A stretch of 64,000 bases of DNA, from NCBI GenBank assembly GCA_016630955.3, contig CM049993.1:310001-374000 (forward strand), written 5' to 3'. Below are positions 21,300-32,944 of the stretch, one piece after another. Every line of letters starts with the position of its first letter. Position 1 is the stretch's first letter. A program made the translations under genes and the position numbers. The notes beneath the pieces were generated by a model. That model was not told the origin of the DNA, did no database searches, and worked only from the letters and a program-made list of their open reading frames with translations. Source of the DNA: Didymella arachidicola. Its lineage: Eukaryota; Ascomycota; Dothideomycetes; Pleosporales; Didymellaceae.

Positions 21300-24200
21300 A
21301 TGAGCTCTAGCACACAGGCAAACATTCCGGACCCTACGGCAGACCTTCATTGGTCTGATTTCAAGGGCCCTATCCACGAAATATTTGCTGCCAACGCGCG
21401 CAAGCACCCCGAGCGACGCTGCGTAGTGGAGACTGCTACAAGCAGGACGCCAGAGCGCGCATTCACATACAAGCACATCTTCGAGGCTGTCTCAGTACTC
21501 TCAAACCACTTCGTGCAGAGCGGCATCCAGAGGGGCGATGTTGTCATGATCTTCGCCCACCGTGGCGTCGACCTGGTCGTCGCCATAATGGCCGTTCTGG
21601 CGGCAGGCGCGACCTTCTCAGTGCTCGACCCACTGTATGTCGGATGAAATACTTGACTGGTTTCGGTGCTAACAAGCTCTAGCTACCCGCCAGACCGCCA
21701 GTGCATCTACCTCGAAGTTTCCCAGCCCCGTGCCCTCGTGGTCATCGAGAAAGCCACACAAGAAGCAGGGCAGATCTCCGACCAGGTCCGCCAATACATC
21801 GCCGACAATCTGCAACTCAAGACCGAAGTACCAGCGCTTGAGCTCAAGGAGGACGGCTCGCTTGTCGGAGGCACAAGAGACGGTAAGGACGTCTTGGCTG
21901 AGCAGCAGAAGAGCAAGGCGGACCTACCAGGTGTCTTGGTTGGCCCAGATTCCACTCCGACACTGTCCTTCACATCTGGATCTGAGGGCAAGCCCAAGGG
22001 TGTCAAGGGACGGCATTTCTCCCTCACCCACTACTTCCCGTGGATGGCCGAGACATTTGGCTTGTCACAGAACGACAAGTTCACTATGCTTTCTGGTATC
22101 GCTCATGACCCCATCCAGCGCGACATCTTCACACCTCTGTTCCTTGGTGCCCAATTGCTAGTACCGAGCAAAGAGGACATCCAGCACGAGAAGTTGGCCG
22201 AATGGATGCGCAAGTACGGCGCAACAGTCACGCACTTAACTCCGGCCATGGGTCAGATCCTGGTTGGTGGTGCCACGGCCATCTTCCCTACACTGCACCA
22301 CTCATTTTTTGTTGGCGATCTTCTCATCAAGCGCGATGTCAGGAGACTGCAAGCTCTTGCGCCAAACGTTCGTATTGTGAATATGTACGGCACAACGGAG
22401 ACACAGCGTGCTGTCAGCTATTTCGAGGTCCCAAGCGCCACCGAGGCCCCTGAGTTCCTGGACAGCATTGGCGAAGTCGTGCCTGCCGGTCGGGGAATGA
22501 ATAATGTACAACTGCTTGTAGTCAACCGCGACGACCGCAATAAGATGTGTGGCGTTGGCGAGAGTGGAGAAATCTACGTGCGCGCAGGTGGTCTCGCAGA
22601 AGAGTACTTGGGTCTGCCAGACATGACATCGTCCAAATTCGTCGAGAATTGGTTCGTTGACCCCAAGAAGTGGGTTGAGGAGGACAAGCAAAGAGTTGAG
22701 AGTCAAAGTGCAGCTGAGCCATGGCGAGAATTCTACAAGGGTCCCCGTGACAGACTGTACCGCTCCGGAGATCTTGGTCATTACGGACCAGACGGTAATG
22801 TACACTGCACTGGACGTGTCGACTCTCAAGTCAAGATCCGCGGTTTCCGTATCGAGCTTGGAGAGATCGACTCGCACTTATCCGCCCACCCGCTGGTACG
22901 CGAGAATGTCACACTGCTCAAGCGTGATGCTTACGAGGAGCCTCAACTGGTCAGCTACATCGTTCCTGAGATGAAACGGTGGTACGACTGGCTTGCAGAG
23001 CGCGGCGCCAACGAGACTTCATCCGAAGAGACAGACATGGTTTCCATGCTCAAGCGCTTCAAATACCTGCGAGATGACGTACGTGAGCATCTCAAGAAGA
23101 AGCTACCCTCCTACGCTGTCCCGTCAGTCATCGTCCCCATGCTGCGATTCCCGTTGAACCCTAACGGCAAGATCGATCGCCCGGCTCTGCCCTTCCCCGA
23201 ACCCAAGGAGATTGCGGCCGCTGGCGCCAGGCGACCATCACAGCTAGGAAAGGCATTGACCCCGACCGAGCAGAAGATGGCTGAGATCTGGGCCGACCTT
23301 CTCAGCGACCGCGGTGTCACTGCTGAATCAATCAGCGGCAGCGACTCTTTCTTCGATCTTGGTGGACACAGCATCATTGCTCAACAACTTCTGTTCAGGA
23401 TTCGTCAAGAATGGACTGACATCGATGTCCCGATGACCACCATCTTCCAGTACCCCACATTTCGCGCTTTCTCAGCAAACATTGACCAGGCGATCGACCC
23501 TATTGGTCTGCGTTTGGATACAACCGAGGCAATCGAGGATGACCCGGAAGATGAGGCATACTCTGCCGACGCACGCGACCTCGCCGCAAAGCTGAGCGAT
23601 TTCAAGACCCGGGAGGCACTGAAGCCGAGCGAGCAGATTCATACTTTCCTTACCGGTGCCACTGGGTTCTTGGGAGCATACATCCTACGCGACCTTCTTG
23701 CGCGGCCAGGCAAGGTCACTGTTCTGGTTCGCGCGAAGGATCTCGACGGAGCGCTTAACCGTGTGCGCAAGACCTGCGAGGCATACGGTATCTGGGAAGA
23801 CAGCTGGGAGTCTCGCCTTGAGCCTCTCGTCGGTGATCTCCAGAAGCCCAACTTTGGTCTGGAGCCTAACACATGGAACCTTCTCTGTGACTCACTTGAC
23901 GTCGTCATCCACAACGGTGCTCTGGTGCATTGGGTCCTTCCTTACTCCCGCCTACGCGGACCCAACGTCGAGTCTACTATGACCGCTCTATCTCTTTGCT
24001 CTGCTGGCAAGGCAAAGAACTTTGGTCTCGTCTCGTCCACGTCCGTTCTCGACACCGACTACTTCGTCAAGCTCTCCGAGAAGTCCCTGGCGGAAGGCGG
24101 CACCGGTGTGCTCGAGGAGGATGATCTTGAGGGCGCTCGAAAGGGTCTCGGTACAGGTTACGGTCAGTCCAAGTGGGCCGCTGAATACATCACCCGCGCA

Positions 24201-24884
24201 GCTGGCAAGCGTGGTCTCAACGGCTGCGTCATTCGCCCTGGCTACGTCCTCGGTGATCCAGAGAACGGCACAACAAACACTGATGACTTCCTCATCCGTA
24301 TCCTCAAGAGTTGCGTCCAGCTCAAGTCACGTCCGGACATCAAGAATACAATCAACATGGTTCCCGTCAACCAAGTTGCACGCGTTGTTGTGTCCTCAAC
24401 ATTCAACCCACCCGTTGCACCGCTCGGTGTGTCGCAAATCACTTCGCACCCACGTATCACATTCCAGCAATTCCTCGGCTCGCTCGAGTCCTTCGGCTAC
24501 AACGTTCCCGAGGTCTCGTATGCCCAATGGAAGAAGGACATGGAGGCCTACGTCGCCGACCGCAGCGGTACTAAGGAAGAAAATGCGCTGCTGCCGCTGT
24601 ACCATTTCGTCACTGGCGACCTGCCCGCCGACACAAAGGCACCCGAGATGGACGACAGAAACGCTGCTAAGGCGCTCAAAGCGGATGAGAAGTGGACAGG
24701 GCAGGATTGGAGTGCGGGTGGCGCTGTCACGGAAGAGACAGTCGGTACATATATCAGCTACTTGATCGAACTTGGTTTCATGCCGAAGCCAGAAAAGAAG
24801 GGCCTCAAGGATCTGTTGGCAAGCAAGTTGACAGATGGTATGAAGGAAACTTTGAAGACCGTTGGTGGTCGTCGCGGTGTCTAA
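21300..24884 (+). CDS. LYS2: alpha-aminoadipate reductase (L-aminoadipate-semialdehyde dehydrogenase)
   Basis: Reduces alpha-aminoadipate to its semialdehyde in the fungal lysine pathway, after activation by Lys5-type phosphopantetheinylation. Exons 21300-21634 and 21683-24884 (48-nt intron with CTAAC) join SVLDPL to YPPDRQ, giving 1178 residues. Domains in order: adenylation (about 20-600; LSFTSGSEGKPKGVKG, MYGTTETQRA and YRSGDLGHYGPDG), a carrier domain with the phosphopantetheine site GGHSIIAQQ (about 690), and a C-terminal NADPH thioester reductase with TGATGFLGAYILRDL (about 780) and GYGQSKWAAE. Compared with the roughly 1400-residue yeast enzyme it lacks about 200 N-terminal residues, and no upstream exon for them is visible. 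An ATG at 21300 in a good context is the first in frame. Confidence 0.96.
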
Positions 24885-26013
24885 ATAGTGCACACGAGTC
24901 GTAACATGGTAGACAAGATCACATGAATACAGAAAATTTGATCAAGGATGGGGCTTGCAGATGTTGATTATACATCAGGTAGAATCTACATTACGTCGCA
25001 AGCAAGAAGCAGCAAGCGCGCGCAGCGACTTCCGTTCAAGCCCAGGAAGGCAGTACAGCGCATCGACAACAACAACAGCTTCCTATCATCATGTCCATGA
25101 GAGCGCCCCCAACACTTCCAACAAGCTCGAAAGATAGGACATCGATCCATCGCTTTGGAGGACGCTCCTGTCCAACATCCTTGGACTAGAGGTGTCACCA
25201 ATATTAGCATGCTGAGACAGGCAAGTGTACTTTGAGCGGCGCCCTGAATGAGGCTCAGCTACTCTAAAGGCCCGTTTTCTGACGTTCAGCCATTGAGTTA
25301 ACCACTTCGATACACTATCGTTCCTACAGACGGACGGGCATGCCGAATACAGGCAGAGGACGGGCATGTAGAAGGTAATCCGATGGCTTCACACCAAGGG
25401 CGAACACAATCGCCATTCGGGCCCTGCCGATCTATTTGCCAATTAACGTCTGTTATATACTTGCTTTTCGTATTCCTCGTACAACGGGGGCTGATAAGCC
25501 CTTTGCCCGAAATGCACCGGCACTCTACTGATTGGGCTGTAACGATGAGGTGCTGACCAGAACACCGCCTGCCGAGAGTAACGGTCTCTGATCTTATACC
25601 AGCTATGGAGTCCTTGAGAAATCGCTGCCGTGCGGTCTGATGGAGCATATACGCCTTAGTCAAGCTTCGACAGAAACGATCGTAAACAGGGCTCAGTGCC
25701 TTGCAGGCGGGTTACCCGCCAGCCACAACGCCACGTGCCTGTCGACTTCCAGTTCCCTGTTACCCCCTTGCAGATGCAGATTGATGTACAGTTGTGTAGT
25801 ACCGATGTGGCTATGGTGTGGATCGATCAGGCATCGCAGGGACACCTGCGACAGTGGCCTCCTGTCACTCGCCTACTAACTAGCCCAAAATGACGGGTAA
25901 CAAACGTCAATGCCTCCGCCCAGAATCCGAATCAACAATCGCTTTTGTAAGCAGATCTGGAACAGGCGGAAACAGCAGTCGTTAAGCGGAATCAGACAGC
26001 CACGGCCCGAATT

Positions 26014-26049
26014 GTGGGGATCGAAACAAAGTGTTGCAAAGGTGTGGGG
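26014..26049. promoter_or_regulatory. pair of CreA-type GTGGGG boxes upstream of the GH45-like gene
   Basis: GTGGGG at 26014-26019 and 26044-26049 both fit the carbon-catabolite repressor consensus SYGGRG, are spaced 30 bp, and lie about 370-400 bp before the ATG. Paired sites are the form usually functional in Aspergillus. Sequence match only. Confidence 0.3.
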
Positions 26050-26180
26050 AAGGCGTTCACAGTAAATTGCAAGGGGCGCATTGACCTGAGGGACTTCGGC
26101 CGCATACCACTTTTGGGCCACTTGATGCATTACTGGCACTTACGAAAATGTGCAAGATTGGATCCTTCGCTCTGCAGTCT

Positions 26181-26213
26181 AAGCCGATCCCTGCGTGGCA
26201 ACAGCTTAGGCGC
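26181..26213. repeat. short dispersed sequence, copy 1
   Basis: Shares an identical 15-mer (aagccgatccctgcg) and, at the same 25-base offset, an identical octamer (ttaggcgc) with 31095-31127. Possibly a degraded element. Confidence 0.35.
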
Positions 26214-26412
26214 AGCGCAAGTTATCGCCAGTGGGCCACTCTCGCCGCTTGGACTACGAACGCATCACCAGAGTAATTTCTCCTTATGGACGTCCGATGA
26301 AAGCAAGCCCCTCCTTCACACCGTTCAAATACATTTTCGTGGCCCGCAACTGCCCCTGTTATCAAACCATGCCTTCTGGTTTTTGCTTCAAATTTACTTC
26401 TTTCATCACGCA

Positions 26413-27348
26413 ATGACGCCTACATCGCAGTGCAACCTGCTACTCGTCTTGGAACTATTCGTGGTTCTAGCAAGCTGCGCTGACCTCAACTACACCGGGG
26501 AAGCACTCACAACACGATACTGGGACTGCTGTAAGCCGTCATGCGGGTGGAAAGGCAAAGCATCTGTGAATAGCCCCGTGGGAGCCTGCACAGCAGACGA
26601 GAAACCGATCAGCATCGATGCTGGTACAGGCTGCAACGGCGGCACTGCTTTTGCATGCTCGCAGCAACAACCGTGGACTGTCAACGACACATTCTCATAT
26701 GGTTTCGCGGGTGTCTACCTAACCCAGGCGCTTGTCGGTGGTGCTACTGAAGATGCATGGTGCTGCGCATGCTATCAGCTGGACTTCACAAGTGAGCCTT
26801 TGAGAGGAAAAAGCATGATTGTTCAGGCGTCGAATACTGCATACGACGTTAATACTGCGAATCGGTTCACATTAGCGGTATGTATTCGATTCGTCGTGGA
26901 AGAGTATACTCTAATCTCTCTAGGTGCCTGGCGGCAACACAACTTCGGCTGACGGCTGCGCGACACAGTATGGCGTTTCCCCATCCGTCTTTGGCCAAGA
27001 CAGGGAGGGCGTTGCTACGAAAGACGATTGCAAAAACCTCCCTGAGTCGATGCAATCTGCTTGTCAGTGGCGTTTCGATTGGCTTCAAGACGCCTCCTAT
27101 CCTTCGTATGTTGGTGGATCTACTGACTAACCATAACTCTGACGTTCCACAGCGCGAACTTCAAACGAGTCGTTTGCCCAAGCGAGATTACAGCAAAGAC
27201 AGGCTGTGTGCGAAATGACGACGTAACGCTTGCTGAGCAGCTTTCCGGAAATACCACGCAGACGAAAAGCTCCTCAGCACACATGACGCGGGTTTCATTT
27301 GGAATCGCCATTTCCGCCGCCAGCTTAGTAGTCTTGCTCTCGCTATGA
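26413..27348 (+). CDS. GH45-like (Cel45-type) secreted protein, GPI-anchored, catalytic acid replaced
   Basis: Three exons (26413-26877, 26924-27105, 27153-27348; introns 46 and 47 nt) give 280 residues. A signal peptide (about 1-22) precedes the GH45 signature TRYWDCCKPSCGW, whose Asp38 matches the catalytic base of Humicola Cel45A. Many cysteines follow the family pattern (CNGG, CCACYQL, DGC). The second catalytic Asp, normally in the HFD motif just before PGG, is absent: the equivalent string reads NRFTLAVPGG, so Thr153 replaces the proton donor. The C-terminus has a Ser/Thr-rich stretch, small residues (SSSAHM), then a hydrophobic end (ISAASLVVLLSL), typical of a GPI signal. A cell-surface, probably non-hydrolytic glucan-binding or expansin-like role is inferred. 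Overlapping ORFs upstream are 5' UTR shadows; the ATG chosen is the first codon before the signal peptide. Confidence 0.85.
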
Positions 27349-28897
27349 CCTTGACGAATTTGCACCCCAGCCTTCCGGACCGCGTACGATCGGCCACGTT
27401 TTGTACCCTTGTCCTCCGCAATATGCAATCAGGCCTTGACCGTCACCTGTTCACATGTATGTGTCGTTCACCAATCGCACCCGCTCCACACCCTTCGTCT
27501 CTACGGAGGTGAGCTGTAACTCTTCACGATGACCACAATTCAGGTACTTCAAGTCAAGCTTTTCCAGTTTAAGGCCACTATAAGAGGCAAGAACTTGCGA
27601 CTTGCAGCCAAGAAGCATATCGACTTTTACTGTAGATCTTATAATCAACGACGATTTACGAATATCTCAATACTCGCCTTCGGTCGAACTTGCATCGCTT
27701 CTGACACATCATCTACGCTCACTACCTTGCGCATGACAGACTGCTTGCACCAATTTCGCTACTTGAAGTTCTCAGCCAAGCAACGTTGAGATTGTGCTGG
27801 TCAGCCACCCTGGCTCACTTTATCCATATCAACCGCGGGCCAAATAGATTGCAAGACTACGCGAGCCGAACCCAGATCACCTTGGGGTATGCACGTCTGC
27901 TGCTTGGACTCCACAAAGACGTCTCGCCATCCTCTCCGCACTGTTTGGGCTCATACCGAAGCTGCTATGGACTTGCATCATCTCGTGTGACCACGCTCCT
28001 CCGCTCTTTGCCAGTAGAAAGCTCTGGCGGCCGCGCCATACACTGGCCCGGTCCGGAATGAGCGCCGGCTGGAATCCATCGCTGGTCAGCTTCGAATTTG
28101 CAGTGTGGACTGCCTGCTTCCGCTGCTCCTGAAAAGTTAGGCGGTGTCAAGCGACTCGGACGGTGCAGCATTCGAGTCCTTCGCCAAGTCTACAACACCG
28201 TTCCAATGAGGTAAGCCCCGCGTGAAAGAGTATCGAGGGACTAGCCCTCCGCAAGGAGACCTGGCGGTAAGGCAAATCCTTCGTCAAAAGAACCCTCCAG
28301 TTACAGCTCGGGTTCCTCTTCTCAAGGTCTGCCCTTCGCGAAGACGTACCTCGAGGTAGTGTGCAGCGTGGTTCCCTGGTCTAGCCTCATCTGATCCCGA
28401 TGACACTTTCCGTCACAGCACACGCTTACCAACATGTACGTCCATCGCTAGCACTCATAGACCCCGGCAAGAACGGCAAGCCCATGCCAGCCACGTGAAC
28501 ACATGACTTTTACCCCAGATTTTGCTCATCAAAAGCGGAGAGCAGTTCTGGTGGCGATCAGTGCGGGACCGCGGGCCTCGTCCCCGGGAGGGAGCCAATA
28601 GTACTCGCTGTAGTAAGTAAATATGGCTGGGATAGGTGGTGACGAATACCGATCAGCGTGGAGCGCGTTATGCCGCACGTGTGGGCTGAGTAGACTTTGT
28701 TCGAACCAAAGAGTCCGAGTACGAGAGTGTTGAGACGCACCGCGTATACAACGCGAGTCGTGTGCAAGGGGATCAAAAAGAGAAAGGACAGAGGAGCATG
28801 GACGTGAACGTATTTCTTTACAAGAACTTCGACGTCCTCGACATAGACATATAGACTCCAGGGTATCATATCCAACAACGCAATGCTTCGCTCGCTA
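27349..28897. other. intergenic, 1.5 kb between convergent genes
   Basis: Convergent 3' flanks of the GH45-like and rhodopsin-like genes. Short frames on both strands without motifs; I see no tRNA or repeat. Confidence 0.4.
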
Positions 28898-30496
28898 CTA
28901 AGCAAATGACTGACTCCGACTCCGACTCTCAAACGGCCAGCCTTCTGATATGTCCTCAATCTCAAATTCTTCGCCGTCCAGCGCGCTGCGTAGCCTCACC
29001 TGCTCCAGCGGCTGCATCTCGGTAAGCGGCTCCATGACGCCAAACGGTTCTACAGGACGCAGCGTCGGACTGCTCCGCTTCGCATGCAGTAGACTGGCGT
29101 CCCACCCCGCGCTCTCATGATTCGAAGACCCGAACAAAGTCGGCGCGCTACCAATGCTCGTCACTGTTGCGCGCACCCCGGCTTTCTCAATGCTATCGCC
29201 GCTCTCGTAGGCGGTGCTGGAACGTCCTGAGGCTGAGCGGGAGAGGTAGGCGCTTACTTTCTTGCTCGTCTTGGAGTGCGAGAGGTCGAAAGTGGTGAAG
29301 GTGCCGCTGAGTGGGCGTTGCGAACCGGGGCGCTGCTTTGAGCGTTCTGGCGTGGCGAGACTGGAGGAGAAGTCGTCGATGCAGGGGAGCAGTCTACGCA
29401 TCAGCGGGTTTTTGGTCACCTTTCTGTGCGCGCGGTCGGATAGGCTGGATTTGCGGTGCGGTGGGAGTGGGCGTGCGGCGCGGTCGGCGGCCGGCTCTGC
29501 GGAGCGGAAGTTGAAGACCCAGCGGGTGACGAGGCCGCGCAGGATGGGGATGTTGGCAACGATGATGGCGACGTTGTTCTCGATGTGGTTGATGCAGTAG
29601 TCGATTGGGTAGGTCCAGTCTGGGACGTAGAGCGTGTAGAGTCGGTCGCGGTACGAGAGGTAGATCTTTGCCGCCCCGATGCCAGTCACTGCCAGACTGC
29701 ATGCGAATACAATCAAGACGACGAGCCTAGATCGCAGGCGCGCACTCATCATTCTGCGGACGATGATGAAGGGTATTGGTAGGATGAGAAGGTCGGTGAG
29801 TAGGTTTGCGCAAGTCACCCAGATCAGCATCTCGCCCATCCGGTGTCGACCCATACAATGCAGATCCCCAAATGTTCGCGACTTCCATGTGTTACCCGTC
29901 TGCGGTGGGCAGGTGAAGATGTATAGAAACCATGGGATCAGTGAGCTCCCAGCGGTGAAGATGAGGATGCAGTACAGCACTTTCTTGAGCCATGTAATGA
30001 TTGACCCGGCGCGTAGAAGAAGCAAGATGATGGATGCTTTGACCAGCGGCAGGATCGGAATGTTGAGGAGGTTGAAAGCCATTTGCACCTGTCTCAATCA
30101 GCCTCGCCCATTTTATACACAACTGGAGACATACCGCGTAGTACTCATCGTAGTCTGGCTCGATCTTGTTGGGGTCTACGTCCCAAATATGTATGCCGAT
30201 GTGCCACATCTTGACATCTGCTCGGGTTAACGAATACAAGCATCTCTTTCTTCGAATACTGACGTCTATAAGATGGCCCAACGAGCGCGATCGACAAGAT
30301 CGTTGGCAGGATGATGAGCCAGTCATCTGTTTCTGTTAACACCACATCACGATACAAGATCGCAGTCCATACCCCAGCTCAGCCTAAGGTTCAGTTTCCG
30401 CCGAGTGTAAATCCTCAGCGCGACGAAAAAGGCTGCCAGCGCCGGCGTGCCACATATCACCCCCAAGCAGGTGAGTTGGAGTGGATAGGTGGGCAT
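28898..30496 (-). CDS. rhodopsin-like (PTH11-related) seven-helix membrane protein
   Basis: Four exons, 30496-30373, 30326-30264, 30217-30135 and 30088-28898, separated by three introns that are all 46 nt, encode 486 residues. The first splice restores RLSWDDWLIILP, the hallmark of the fungal rhodopsin-domain family, and the third joins DEYYA to VQMAFNLLNIPIL. Hydrophobic helices follow in order: LTCLGVICGTPALAAFFVAL, DWLIILPTILSIAL, LLNIPILPLVKASIILLLLR, VLYCILIFTAGSSLIP, MLIWVTCANLLTDLLIL, LVVLIVFACSLAVTG and NNVAIIVANIPIL. The C-terminal 180 residues are a Ser/Arg/Pro-rich cytosolic tail, as in PTH11-type proteins. These are proposed membrane receptors or sensors; ligand unknown. The ATG at 30496 starts the first helix directly. 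Confidence 0.88.
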
Positions 30497-31094
30497 CTTG
30501 TCGATGTGGAGGTGGACTGTAGCAAAATCGCCATCCCCACCGTGAGGCGTGAGGGTGAGCTTCGGGATATAAACGTGTAAGCCTTAGCCACCTACCCTGG
30601 GTGCTTGGCCAAGTACCCTGGCCACGGCGGGAAACTCCCCCGGGCAAGGCGCTCCCCGCAAATATTCATTTACAATCTTTGAACCGAATATAGTGAAACG
30701 GGGCTCCCATTCGCTACGGACGGTGATCGCCCGTAGTTGCTTGCACGTGAGCCTTTCGATAGCTACCACTTTGAATACCTCCTCTCGTGGTGGACTGAAA
30801 CTTGATGAGTTCGTCCGATGCGACCTTTGCCGGATATTGCTGCTGACCTCGAGTCGAACCAACAGTCACCACAGGATAAGCAAGTACTTGGCCTGCGCAG
30901 CATGTCCATAAATAAGTATATGAGAGGGCGCCCTTGCGCAACGTCGCACCCCAACAGCGAAGTCTCCCAAGTGCAGCTGCTGGGCGCATGCGACCTTGTA
31001 TCGCGCAAGACTGCCGTCATCTGCAGAGTGCGTCGTTTTTGGAATTGTGATCATGTCGGAATTCGACCTGGGTCACATCTTGTCTAGGTCTAAA

Positions 31095-31127
31095 AAGCCG
31101 ATCCCTGCGCCGTGACCGATTAGGCGC
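31095..31127. repeat. short dispersed sequence, copy 2
   Basis: Matches 26181-26213 over an exact 15-mer and an octamer at equal spacing, while the bases between differ, suggesting a degraded shared ancestor rather than chance. Confidence 0.35.
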
Positions 31128-31188
31128 CGCTTAATGTATGCCTTGAGAACCTACAAACCGGACTTGTCAGCGCCCCCGATTGTATAAT

Positions 31189-31386
31189 TTACATTTTGAA
31201 GTCGCCCATGATCTTGTTTGCTTTCGTCAATAGCCGCCACCGCTGGTCTATTGCACTCTCAACATACCGCATGAAGACTTGCCGGCCGTAACGGTCGTAC
31301 CCCAGTCTCCCGTGTGGATATGCCAGGAGCTCGGCATCGCCCAACAAGTGTTGTGTTCTCGTTTTGTGTTTCGAAAGTGCCGGCAT
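31189..31386 (-). CDS. small open frame, doubtful
   Basis: From an ATG at 31386 the frame encodes 65 residues (begins MPALSKHKTRTQHLLGDAEL) with a plausible protein-like composition (YGRQVFMRYVESAIDQRW) and ends in a stop. The open frame continues upstream past 31386 to 31482 without a stop. I recognise no family and see no splice partner, so it may be a chance frame or a gene relic. Confidence 0.15.
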   Translation of the reverse strand: MPALSKHKTRTQHLLGDAELLAYPHGRLGYDRYGRQVFMRYVESAIDQRWRLLTKANKIMGDFKM

Positions 31387-32452
31387 TGGGACGTTGACGT
31401 TTTGTTGCCGCTGCCACTCTGGCGGGTTCATTACGGACTTTCCAAATGTGGTTGTTTCAAAGTAAAGTACAGCCGATACCAAGTACCCGTAACAAGCCCG
31501 CTTTCTTCAATGCCTTGTATGCAGGCTCACTGCCTGCGATGGTCTAGATGTAGCGCACGCATCAAGTACCGCCGCTGAGGCGCAAGACGGGGTTCCCGGG
31601 AGTACGTACCAGCTCGAGGGACGTGTGCTCGTTCGACGTCAGACCACGCAGTACCTTGATCCAGCAGGGCCAAACAAGAGAAGCGCAATGATTACGCACT
31701 GACGTAGTCGGTTGTCCTGAGACGGTTGTTATTGCCTGCGGTTGACGGAAAGTATAGCCCTAACCCCTAGGAAGCACTAGCGCAAGAGTACCTGGCTGAG
31801 CTGGAGGGAGGTACATCACGGTGTTGAAGCAGTCGCACTTCGACCTATTTGACCTTTGCTCTCCCGTCTACCATTCGCTGTGTTTGTTCGGTCAACGCTG
31901 ATCGTCACCAGCGCACGCTGTGCTGGGGTTCGATGTCGCAATTCGTCCTTGCCTTGTTATACCACAGCCGCCCTCCAAATTATCAAAGTGCAACTTCCAC
32001 TCCCGAATTTCGAGCGGCTACACACTTCCGACCGATTGCAGTTTCATCGTGAGAAGGACCTTTATTCCGGGCTTATGTTGCGCACCTCGGCCAATAAAAC
32101 ACCACTGAGCCGAAGATGCAACGACCTGGCAGCCTGAGAGACTTCCAATTGCGTGAAGAGGTGTTTAATGGGCAACGAGGGCGACTGTTTGAGGTTGAGT
32201 GGCCTCCCTGACCTCGGTCAATACTCGAGGAACCTGGCCGGCAGCCTGAGAGGATGTCACTTTCAACAGAAATCGTGAGCACGAAGGCTAATCGTCGGTT
32301 TGGTCGGCAACCCCATCCTACAAAGAGACTGGTTGAAGCGACTGGAGGATCGTTTCGTCGGTGGGAAAGCCGATCGCATCGAGGCTTGGCACATCCGTGC
32401 TTTCCTATTCGTCGCGCGAAGTTTGGCAAGCTGCCCCTCTACACCATGTAGT

Positions 32453-32473
32453 GGGGGGGGGGGGGAGGGGGGG
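32453..32473 (+). repeat. poly-G tract G13-A-G7
   Basis: Twenty guanines in twenty-one bases on the plus strand, in noncoding DNA. It can form a G-quadruplex or be length-unstable, and it is also a typical place for assembly error. Confidence 0.85.
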
Positions 32474-32944
32474 CGCTGAAGCTCGACACGTGGGGCAGCG
32501 TTGGAATATTGACGATGACGGCATTGCGGTCTTCAGATTTGAGATGCATACTCGACAACGCAGTATTCGCCTCCGCGACGGCTATCGGCGCACTGTAGTC
32601 GCACCCTAGGCGCGAAGTTTTGCATCGGATATCGTCGATGTTACTTCTTAGGCAGTAGTAACATTTTCGATGACAGGTCGGTGACGATGCAAAAAAGGTA
32701 CCCGACAGCAATGGCCTACCAAAGGTCTCGCCGCCTATAGACCCGTCCAATCAGGCAAAATGTACAGGGAGCTATGACGGCTGAGTTCTCCTAACGTCGC
32801 TCTTGCAGCTGACATCACTGGCGGAAATCAATGGCCCGATTTTATGGAGCATAGGGGAGGAGAGTTCAAATACGCAGCAGTCCCTGCCCTCAGCAGCTTT
32901 CTTCACGCCTTTGAGATACCCAACTGCTTTTCAAATATTCCAAA

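Larger units (their letters stand above)
24885..26412. other. long intergenic region between LYS2 and the GH45-like gene
   Basis: About 1.5 kb without a supportable gene. It holds a two-copy ACGGGCATG repeat (25333-25365), two GTGGGG boxes at 26014 and 26044, and one copy of a short dispersed sequence (26181-26213) that recurs at 31095. Confidence 0.45.
30497..32944. other. longest intergenic stretch (2.4 kb)
   Basis: No gene I can defend. It contains a possible 65-codon frame on the minus strand (31189-31386), copy 2 of a short dispersed sequence (31095), a twice-occurring gcagcctgagag motif (near 32130 and 32240), and a G13-A-G7 tract at 32453-32473. Upstream of the alcohol dehydrogenase it must also hold that promoter. 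Confidence 0.4.

Noticed and set aside
28558..28965. 135-codon minus-strand frame past the rhodopsin-like gene
   Set aside because: It overlaps that gene's 3' end in another frame and has no motif.
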